Assembly: GCA_036675505.1 (NCBI GenBank) | Contig: JAKFEW010000125.1 | Span: 1 to 64,000 of the forward strand | Source: JAKFEW01 sp036675505 | GTDB lineage: Bacteria; Cyanobacteriota; Sericytochromatia; S15B-MN24; JAQBPE01 | Direction: 5' to 3' | DNA length: 64,000 nucleotides | Shown: positions 50,831 to 57,813 of the stretch, in pieces | Layout of the letters: each line of letters starts with the position of its first letter | How positions within the stretch are numbered: position 1 is the stretch's first letter | Program-made: the position numbers and the translations under genes | The notes under the pieces: model-generated | What the model saw: the letters and a program-made list of their open reading frames with translations, nothing else | What the model was told of the DNA's origin: nothing | The model's database searches: none

Positions 50831-52170
50831 TCTGACAAGTAGTGGATGAAGTCGATCTTGGTCAGCACGCCCACGGGGCGGCGGTCGGAGACGACGAGCA
50901 CCGCGGTGTCGCCCTCCGCGAGGGTGTAACAGGCATCGGCGACGTCGGCGTCGGCCGACAGCTGAGGGAACGGGCGACCCATCACGTTGCGCACCAGCGT
51001 TTCATTGAGGTCGACCTTCTCGAGCACGAGGCGCATGACCTCGCCCTCCTGGATCGAGCCGACGACCTCGTCGCCCGCCATGACGGGCAGCTGGCTGATG
51101 TTGTACTGCCTCAGCAAGTTCGCCGCGCGCTGGACGGGTTCCGACGGGCCGACGTAAATGATCGGCTGCAGCAGCGACTTGTGGCGCAGCAGATCGGTGA
51201 GCTTGCCTGCGGGATGCTCGTCGAGGAAGCCGTTGTCCAACATCCAGTTGTCGGAGTAGAGCTTGCTGACGTACGAGCGCCCGCCCGAAGGCAGGATCAC
51301 GACCACCACCGCGTCCTCCGGCAGGTCGCGGGCCACCCGCAGCGCCGCGACGACGGCGGTGCCGGACGAGCCGCCCACGAAGATGCCTTCCTCGCGGGTG
51401 AGGCGGCGGGCCATCATGAAGCTCTCCTTGTCCGACACGCGTTCGAAGCTGTCGATCAGCGAGAGGTCGATCGTCGGCGGCACACAGCTCATGCCGATGC
51501 CCTCGACGAAGTAGGGCTTGGGCGCGTCGCCCGAGTAGATCGAGCCCTCGGGATCGGCGCCCACGATGCACACGCCCGGGTTCTGCTCCTTGAGGTAGCG
51601 CGCCGTGCCGGTGATGGTGCCGCCGGTGCCCATCGAGGCCACGAAGTGCGTCACCTTGCCATCGGTGTCGTCCCAAATCTCCGGGCCGGTCGACAGGTAA
51701 TGGGCCTGGGGGTTGTCGAGGTTCTTGAACTGGTTCGGCTGGAACGCGTTCGGGATTTCATTCGTCAGGCGGTCCGCGACCGAGTAGTACGAACGCGGGT
51801 CCGACGCCTCGACGTTGGTGGGCGTGATGACCACCTCCGCGCCATAGGCCTGGAGCAAGCGCACCTTGTCCTCGGACATCTTGTCAGGCATCACGAAGAT
51901 GCAGCGGTAGCCCTTCACGGCGGCTGCCTGCGCGAGGCCGATGCCGGTGTTGCCGCTCGTGGGCTCGATGATGGTGGCGCCGGGCTTGACCAGCCCACGC
52001 CGCTCGGCTTCCTCGAGCATGAACAGCGCCGGCCGGTCCTTGACCGAGTTGCCCGGGTTCTGGCCTTCCACCTTCACGAGTACGGTGCACTTCACGCCCG
52101 CCGTCACCTTGTTCAGCCGGACCAGCGGGGTGTGCCCTATCGCTTCAAGAATGTTGGCCAAGAACTTCAT
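50815..52170 (-). CDS. Cystathionine beta-synthase/cysteine synthase with CBS domain pair
   Basis: 451 aa. PLP Lys44 in NSVKDRPA, phosphate-binding TSGNTGIG, and GTGGTITGTARYLKE as the substrate loop. Residues about 330-451 form two CBS (Bateman) repeats, PIIYVGPSEPVQRAANLL and FPQLSADADVADACYTL, likely allosteric. The stop codon coincides with the last copy of a tandem repeat. The leader contains a CTCTTAC/GTAAGAG hairpin. Confidence 0.92.
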   Translation of the reverse strand: MKFLANILEAIGHTPLVRLNKVTAGVKCTVLVKVEGQNPGNSVKDRPALFMLEEAERRGLVKPGATIIEPTSGNTGIGLAQAAAVKGYRCIFVMPDKMSEDKVRLLQAYGAEVVITPTNVEASDPRSYYSVADRLTNEIPNAFQPNQFKNLDNPQAHYLSTGPEIWDDTDGKVTHFVASMGTGGTITGTARYLKEQNPGVCIVGADPEGSIYSGDAPKPYFVEGIGMSCVPPTIDLSLIDSFERVSDKESFMMARRLTREEGIFVGGSSGTAVVAALRVARDLPEDAVVVVILPSGGRSYVSKLYSDNWMLDNGFLDEHPAGKLTDLLRHKSLLQPIIYVGPSEPVQRAANLLRQYNISQLPVMAGDEVVGSIQEGEVMRLVLEKVDLNETLVRNVMGRPFPQLSADADVADACYTLAEGDTAVLVVSDRRPVGVLTKIDFIHYLSDHAKV

Positions 52171-52192
52171 CGTCGATCCTCATGGACAGCCG

Positions 52193-52212
52193 CTCTTACT
52201 GCGTTGTAAGAG
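52193..52212 (-). promoter_or_regulatory. Hairpin in the CBS gene leader
   Basis: CTCTTAC (52193-52199), 6-nt loop, GTAAGAG (52206-52212), extended by CGC/GCG with a bulge. TACAAT on the minus strand (52226-52221) lies just upstream and may be the -10. Confidence 0.45.
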
Positions 52213-52280
52213 GCGCTTCGATTGTACACGAGCCGCGGGGAATAAAGGGAGTAGGGGTATGACGTCTCGGGAGGGCGCCC

Positions 52281-52664
52281 GTGAAGCAGATTCTCTACGT
52301 GGAAGACGAACCGTCTTTTCAGGCGCTCGTTTCCATCATGCTCGAAAGGGCGGACTTCCACGTCGACCTCGCATCCAATGGCGAGGAAGGCGTCGCGAAG
52401 GCGCTTGCGACCCCGTACGATCTCATCTTGATGGACCTCATGATGCCGGGCGGCGACGGCTTCGAGGCCACACGCCGCCTCAAGGCCGATCCACGCTGGG
52501 CCACCAAGCCCATCGTGGCCGTCACGGGCCTGACCAGCCCGGAAGACGTGAAGCGCGCCTACGCGGCCGGCGTGGTCGACTACATCACGAAGCCCTTCAA
52601 GCGGAACCAGCTGCTCGACCTGGTGTACAAGCACCTGAGCCTGGCCGCTTGCGAGGAAGGATGA
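52281..52664 (+). CDS. Single-domain response regulator
   Basis: 127 aa, GTG start with GGGAGGG upstream. A CheY-like receiver: acidic pair in VEDE, phosphoacceptor Asp52 in LILMDLMMPG, Thr82 in AVTGL and Lys104 in YITKPF. No output domain. It is the first gene of an operon with the Ycf46-like ATPase, suggesting that it acts by binding a partner. Confidence 0.93.
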   Translation: MKQILYVEDEPSFQALVSIMLERADFHVDLASNGEEGVAKALATPYDLILMDLMMPGGDGFEATRRLKADPRWATKPIVAVTGLTSPEDVKRAYAAGVVDYITKPFKRNQLLDLVYKHLSLAACEEG

Positions 52665-52680
52665 GAGAGAGAGCGGGAAC

Positions 52681-54213
52681 ATGGACTTCGGCCACGATCT
52701 CGACCTGCTGATTCGCTCCCGCTACCCGCTGATCTACGTGCCGACGCCCGAAGAAGAGCGGGTGGAGGACGCGATCTTCAGGGCGGCGCAGGGCGCGACG
52801 CCCGCCCGCCAGGTGATGACCTGGGACTTCGTCGACGGCTTCCAGCCGGGTGGCGCGGCCAAAGGCGATCCGGTCGCGGCGCTCGACACGATCCGCTCGC
52901 GGCCGGCGGACCAGAGCTGGGTCTTCGTGCTGCGCGACTTCCACCGCTTCTTCGAGACCGTCCAGGTCGCCCGGATGCTGCGCAACCTCGTGCGGACGTT
53001 GCGCCGGGAGCGCAAGACGATCGTGTTGCTATCGCCCTTCCTCAAGGTGCCGCAAGAGCTCGCGGAGGACATCACGGTGCTGGAATTCGCGCTGCCGACC
53101 TTCCAGGACATCGCGACGGAGTTGCCCAAGGTGGTGCCGGACGAGCGCGTCCGGCTCGACCCGGGCGGCCGCGAGGCGTTGATCAAGGCCTGCCAGGGCC
53201 TCTCGATGCAGCGCGTGCGCCAGGTGCTCGCCAAGGCGATCGCCAGCGACGGCGTGCTCGACGAGTCCGACATCACCCTGGTCCTCGAAGAGAAGAAGCA
53301 GAAAATCCGCCAGACCGAGGTGTTGGAGTTCTATCCGGCGGCCGAGTCGATGGAGGACATCGGCGGCCTCGACAACCTCAAGACCTGGCTCGAGCTACGC
53401 TCCGGCGCCTTCACCGAGAGCGCCCGCCGTTACGGCCTGCCCAACCCCCGCGGCGTGTTGCTGGTCGGCATCCAGGGCACCGGCAAATCGCTCTGTGCGA
53501 AGGCGATCGCCCAGCTCTGGCGCCTGCCGCTGCTGCGCCTCGACGTCGGCCGCCTGATGGGCAGCCTGGTCGGCGAGTCCGAGGCCAAGGCCCGCGAGAT
53601 GATCCGGCTGGCCGAGGCGATGGCGCCCGCGGTCCTCTGGATGGACGAGCTCGACAAGGCCTTCGCGGGCGTGGGCGCGTACAGCGGCGACTCGGGCACC
53701 AGCGCCCGCGTGCTCGGCACGCTGATCACCTGGATGCAGGAAAAGACCTCGCCGGTCTTCGTCGTGGCCACCGCCAACAACATCGACGCGCTGCCGCCCG
53801 AGCTCCTGCGCAAGGGCCGCTTCGACGAAATCTTCTTCGTCGGCCTGCCGAACGACCGCGAGCGCCGCGAGATCTTCGAGCTGCACCTCCGGCGCGTGCG
53901 CGAGGCGACGCTGCGGAACTACGCGGTCGACCGGCTGGTGGCCGTCTCCGCCGGCTTCTCGGGCGCCGAAATCCAGCAGGCGATCGTCGAGGCGATGCAC
54001 GAGGCCTTCGCCCAGCACCGCGAGTTTACCACCGAAGACATCGTGGCGGTGCTGCGCACCAGCGTGCCGCTCTCGCGCACGGCGCAGGAGCACGTCGACC
54101 GCCTGAAGGCCTGGGCCGCGAGCGGCCGCGCCCGGCCGGCGTCGAAGGAAGAGATGCGCTCGCTCGGCGGCGGCCGGCCCGAGCTGCCACCCACCGACGG
54201 GCCGGAGGGCTAG
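52681..54213 (+). CDS. Ycf46-like AAA ATPase
   Basis: 510 aa. An N-terminal domain (about 200 residues, starting MDFGHDLDLLIRSRYPLIYVPTPEEERVEDAI) is followed by an AAA module with Walker A GIQGTGKSLCAKA, Walker B VLWMDELDKAF and the second-region RKGRFDEIFFVGLPN arginine site. This layout is that of Ycf46, common in cyanobacteria, chloroplasts and relatives, where it has been linked to CO2 response in one cyanobacterium. Its precise job is unsettled. It lies 16 bp after the response regulator. Confidence 0.92.
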   Translation: MDFGHDLDLLIRSRYPLIYVPTPEEERVEDAIFRAAQGATPARQVMTWDFVDGFQPGGAAKGDPVAALDTIRSRPADQSWVFVLRDFHRFFETVQVARMLRNLVRTLRRERKTIVLLSPFLKVPQELAEDITVLEFALPTFQDIATELPKVVPDERVRLDPGGREALIKACQGLSMQRVRQVLAKAIASDGVLDESDITLVLEEKKQKIRQTEVLEFYPAAESMEDIGGLDNLKTWLELRSGAFTESARRYGLPNPRGVLLVGIQGTGKSLCAKAIAQLWRLPLLRLDVGRLMGSLVGESEAKAREMIRLAEAMAPAVLWMDELDKAFAGVGAYSGDSGTSARVLGTLITWMQEKTSPVFVVATANNIDALPPELLRKGRFDEIFFVGLPNDRERREIFELHLRRVREATLRNYAVDRLVAVSAGFSGAEIQQAIVEAMHEAFAQHREFTTEDIVAVLRTSVPLSRTAQEHVDRLKAWAASGRARPASKEEMRSLGGGRPELPPTDGPEG

Positions 54214-54218
54214 ACCCG

Positions 54219-54743
54219 ATGGGCGAGTTCCCGGCCCAACCCGACGAGTTCGCGCCGACGATCGCCTCCGCGCGACGCGAGGACGACCTGGCGCCCGAGC
54301 TGGGCACGCCCGCCCGGCGCGGCGGCCGCGCCTGGTGGCGCAACCTGAAGGGCCCGATCGCCGTGCTGCTCGCCGACCTCGAGGCCGCGAGCCCGCTGGT
54401 GCGCCGGCGCGCGGTCGAGGCGATGGTGCGGCTCGGCGATCGCCGCGCCGTGCCCGCGCTGACCCTCGCGGTCCGCGATCCGTCCTGGGAGGTGCGCCGC
54501 GCCTGCGTGCGCGCCCTCGGCCGGCTGGGCGGCGACGGCGCCGCCCGCGCCTTGCGGATCGCGGTGCGCGACGGCCACACGGCCGTGCGGCTCACGGCGG
54601 CCGAAGCGTTGGCCGGGCTGCCCGACGCGGCCGCGGTGCCGCTGGTCGAGGAGCTGGCGAAGCACATGGCGGCCTACGGAACGCCGTTCGAGCAGGCCCG
54701 CGTGAATGCCGCGCTCGCGACGCTGCGCGGCGCCCCGGCGTAG
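54219..54743 (+). CDS. HEAT-repeat protein
   Basis: 174 aa, 5 bp after the Ycf46-like gene. Repeated alpha-hairpins with SPLVRRRAVEAMVRLGDRRAVPALTLAVRDPSWEVRRACVRALGRLGGDGAARAL are typical HEAT/PBS-lyase-type repeats. Such proteins are protein-interaction scaffolds, here likely with the ATPase. The start follows an acidic disordered stretch. Confidence 0.85.
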   Translation: MGEFPAQPDEFAPTIASARREDDLAPELGTPARRGGRAWWRNLKGPIAVLLADLEAASPLVRRRAVEAMVRLGDRRAVPALTLAVRDPSWEVRRACVRALGRLGGDGAARALRIAVRDGHTAVRLTAAEALAGLPDAAAVPLVEELAKHMAAYGTPFEQARVNAALATLRGAPA

Positions 54744-54769
54744 CGCACCTTTCCCCTTCCGGGTGGTGG

Positions 54770-55873
54770 CTAATAGGTTTCCGGCGTCACGTACAGCGCG
54801 CCCGTCATCGCCTGTAGCGGATCCCACGCCGCTCCCGGCCGATCCGCCCGCGCGAAGTACGCGCCGGGCCGGGCCGTGAACGTGCGCGACCAGGCCTGTT
54901 CCCGCACCTCGTACCTGGCGACCTCGCCATCCGCCCGCCAGACCCCCACCACCAGGCCGCGGGCCCCCGTCGCCCGCACGCGCAGCCGCGCGCCGGCGGG
55001 CACGGCCTCGCCCGCAATCGCCTCGAACTCCCCATCATGATCGGCATCCGCCTCGATCTCGACGCGCGGGCCACGCGGATCGCGCACGAGCGCCACGCGG
55101 CCGGCGCGGATGCCGGCCAGGATGCCCTCCGCCGAGGCCTCGCGACTCCAGACCAGGGTACAAGGCGACTCGAGCTGTTGCGGGCCCAGCACGTGGAAGT
55201 CGGCCGTCGCCACCGGCGCGACGCGCCGGCCGGCGGCGAGCTGCTTGCGCCACAGGTCGATCGCCCAGCCGTTGCGGTAGGCGAACTCAGGCAAATTGTT
55301 GCGCGGCACGTTGGCGTGCGACGGGGGCGGCTCGGCCGCCTGCTTGCCATACCGCCACTGCCAGACCTCCATCGCGTGGACCCCGCCCACGTCCTCGTCC
55401 GGCCAGGGGAAGCGCGGCTCGTAGGGGTGGTTGGCGCCCACCGTCAGGCCCTGGTCCTCGAGCGTCGTCAGGACCTCCTCGCGCGATGCGGTCGGCGGGA
55501 TCACGGGCGTGACGCCAGGCTTGAGGCCCCAGACGCTGAGGTGGAAGCGATCGCCGCCGTCCCAGCTGCCATGGAACCCGCGCGTCCACTCATACGCCGG
55601 GATCATGATCAGGCCCTGCGCCGCGGCTCCCTGCCAGTCCGGATCGCTCACATGCTTGTCCGTCTGGTGGTCCGTCAGCGCCAGCGCGTCGAGGCCACCC
55701 TCGCGGGCCCAGCGCACGAGGTCGGCGACGCTGTGCAGCCCGTCGCTGTGGCGCGAATGCGCGTGGAGCTGGGTCGCATACCAGCGCCCCTCGGGGGCGG
55801 CCAGCGCGGGGGCTGCAATGGCGAGCAGGGAGGCGAGGGCGACCACCCGCGCGAGCATGAAGCGACATAGCAT
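54770..55873 (-). CDS. Secreted PHP-domain metallohydrolase, CehA/McbA-like
   Basis: 367 aa. ATG 55873 has AGGGA suitably upstream; ATG 55858 is an alternative. A signal peptide ends about APALAAPEG. The PHP metal motif HAHSRHSDGLHSV, then TDHQTDKHV, GANHPYEPR and TADFHVLG place it with the CehA/McbA phosphoesterase group. The C-terminus is beta-rich. Likely a periplasmic or extracellular phosphoesterase of unknown substrate. Converges with the HEAT gene. Confidence 0.85.
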   Translation of the reverse strand: MLCRFMLARVVALASLLAIAAPALAAPEGRWYATQLHAHSRHSDGLHSVADLVRWAREGGLDALALTDHQTDKHVSDPDWQGAAAQGLIMIPAYEWTRGFHGSWDGGDRFHLSVWGLKPGVTPVIPPTASREEVLTTLEDQGLTVGANHPYEPRFPWPDEDVGGVHAMEVWQWRYGKQAAEPPPSHANVPRNNLPEFAYRNGWAIDLWRKQLAAGRRVAPVATADFHVLGPQQLESPCTLVWSREASAEGILAGIRAGRVALVRDPRGPRVEIEADADHDGEFEAIAGEAVPAGARLRVRATGARGLVVGVWRADGEVARYEVREQAWSRTFTARPGAYFARADRPGAAWDPLQAMTGALYVTPETY

Positions 55874-55975
55874 CAAAATTCCCTATACCCGCCAGGCGGG
55901 GGTGCGCGCCGGGTTCGCGGTGGGTGGGCAGGGTATAAGGGAGTGTGGAACCCCGCAGCGCGTCGGGAGCGAATC

Positions 55976-57007
55976 GTGGACGACGGCCGCCAGCCGCCCA
56001 AGAAGGAACAGCCGAAGCCGACCTGGACCGAACGCTCCGTACCGGAGCAGGTCCGGCCGGGCCCGCCCACGCGACCGCTCACCGACGACGACTGGAACAC
56101 CCTGGTCCCGGCGGCCGACGCGATCGTGAAGTCCGCCTACGGCCGGACGGGCATGCTGCCGGTGCGGCCGCTGATGAGCCGCGGCGACGTCGCGGCCGAC
56201 GCCCTGCTGATTCAAAAGAGCGCCAAGCAGGCGCGGGTGCTGAACTTCGTGGTCGAGGGCATCCATTGGCGGGCCGGCTTCGCGCCGGAGATCGGCCAGA
56301 CGCCGCTCAGCCAGTACGTGGACGCGATCGTGCCGCCCGAGCACCCGCTGCAGTCGGGCACCGGCTTCGAGCTGCGCCCGCACCCGACGGAGTTCGAGCG
56401 GGTGCTGCGCGACATCATCCCGCCCGCGCTGCTGCGCCTCGAGGAAGACATGTTCGGCCGCGGTGCCGAGCTCGCCGCCTTCTATCTCTACTACATCCCG
56501 CACGGCTCGGGCGCGATGGCCGGCGCCTTCGCGTGGTACCTCGCCACGCCGACCGGCAAGTCGCACGTGATTTACCTGCAAACCGAGGTGAAGCGCGCCG
56601 ACCCGCGCATCCTCGACGAGATGGAGAAGACGTTTTCGGCCTCGCTGGTCGCGGTGCGTGCAAATGGGACGATCCCGCGGCCCTTCGACTTCTGGGAGGA
56701 AGTCCGCGACGCCACCGCCGAGGTGCAGTCCACGCTGCGCAACTCGTCCTTCGGCCGCAACGCGGGCGGCATGCGGCAGGTGGTCTCGAGCGCGCGCAAC
56801 CAGGCCGAGGACTCGCTCGCGAACGGCATCTCACGGACCTTCGCGCGCCTCGGCGGCGTCGGCCGGATCGCGTTCGTACGCCTGCCCCAGTTCGCGCTCG
56901 CCACGGTCTTGCGCGGCGTGAGCGGCGTCGCGATCGCGACGATCAGGACGATCGACGGGATCCTGGCGCGCCAAGAACGTCCGCCCGACGACCTCCCAAG
57001 GCCTTGA
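55976..57007 (+). CDS. Conserved-looking hypothetical protein
   Basis: GTG 55976 is preferred, with GGGAG at 55965-55969; GTG 55943 overlaps a TATAAG likely to be promoter (55934-55939). The 343-aa product has a Pro/Lys-rich tip, a long mixed alpha/beta body (LSQYVDAIVPPEHPLQS, GAELAAFYLYYIPHG, SHVIYLQTEVKRADPR) and an amphipathic C-terminus (FALATVLRGVSGVAIATI). No signal peptide and no known family. A membrane-surface association is possible from the C-terminal helix. Confidence 0.65.
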   Translation: MDDGRQPPKKEQPKPTWTERSVPEQVRPGPPTRPLTDDDWNTLVPAADAIVKSAYGRTGMLPVRPLMSRGDVAADALLIQKSAKQARVLNFVVEGIHWRAGFAPEIGQTPLSQYVDAIVPPEHPLQSGTGFELRPHPTEFERVLRDIIPPALLRLEEDMFGRGAELAAFYLYYIPHGSGAMAGAFAWYLATPTGKSHVIYLQTEVKRADPRILDEMEKTFSASLVAVRANGTIPRPFDFWEEVRDATAEVQSTLRNSSFGRNAGGMRQVVSSARNQAEDSLANGISRTFARLGGVGRIAFVRLPQFALATVLRGVSGVAIATIRTIDGILARQERPPDDLPRP

Positions 57008-57016
57008 GCGGCGTCG

Positions 57017-57763
57017 TTACTCGTCTTCCGGCTTGATCAGCTCGTATTCCGTGAACGTGCCCGCGGAGTTGCCGAGGTAGATCTGCTCGGGCGCGTTGCC
57101 CGCTTCCTTGCGGACGAAGACCACGAACCCGGACTGGGCCGATTCCTTGACGCCGGCGCCCCACTCGAAATCGTCCGGGTGGAAGACGTAGCGCGAATTC
57201 CGGAGGTCGGTCGGGCGGTTCACCGTGCGGTCCGTGCGGCGGTAGATGAAGTCCGACTGCCGCTCGTTGCGATAGAGCGCGCGCTCGGGCAGCTTCTTGC
57301 CGGCGATGAACTCGCGCACGGCCTCGCGCATATTGTTGGCCCAGGCGTGGGCGAGCAGGTCCGCGCTCGAGAAGTTGTTGGCGCGCGCGTGGGCTTCGTC
57401 GGCCGCGACGATCGGGAACTGGCCCCAATAGATCACCGGCTGGCCGCCCTCGCGGGTGACCTTCACGTCCGAGGCCTTGAGGTAGGGGTGGTGCATGAGC
57501 ACCTGGTTCAGCCGGCTCTGCACGACCGCCGCGCGATCCTTGACCGAGACGGCGCCGAAGGGCTCGCGCATGATCATGATCGCGCGGGTGCCCACCCGGA
57601 TCGGCACCGGCGGCGGCGCCGTGACGGACGCCGCCGAGGGGCTCGCGATCGGCACCGGCGGCGGCGACGAGTCGGCCGGCGGCTGGGGCTGCATCGGACC
57701 GGCCGCGAGGGCGGGCGAGGCGAGCAGCAGGGTGGTCAGGATCGCGGCGGCGACTGGGCGCAT
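57017..57763 (-). CDS. Secreted hypothetical protein
   Basis: 248 aa from ATG 57763 with GGAGG upstream. A Sec signal peptide (ILTTLLLASPALA) is followed by a Pro-rich linker (PPADSSPPPVPIASPSAAS), then a mixed alpha/beta domain (TRAIMIMREPFGAVSVKDRAAVV, VTREGGQPVIYWGQFPIV, FVVFVRKEAGNAPEQIYLGN). No catalytic signature. Function unknown. Converges with the gene ending at 57007. Confidence 0.72.
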   Translation of the reverse strand: MRPVAAAILTTLLLASPALAAGPMQPQPPADSSPPPVPIASPSAASVTAPPPVPIRVGTRAIMIMREPFGAVSVKDRAAVVQSRLNQVLMHHPYLKASDVKVTREGGQPVIYWGQFPIVAADEAHARANNFSSADLLAHAWANNMREAVREFIAGKKLPERALYRNERQSDFIYRRTDRTVNRPTDLRNSRYVFHPDDFEWGAGVKESAQSGFVVFVRKEAGNAPEQIYLGNSAGTFTEYELIKPEDE

Positions 57764-57813
57764 GGGGCCTCCTCGGAATGGACGCTCCATTCTGGGTGAG
57801 GCCCCCCCGAAGG

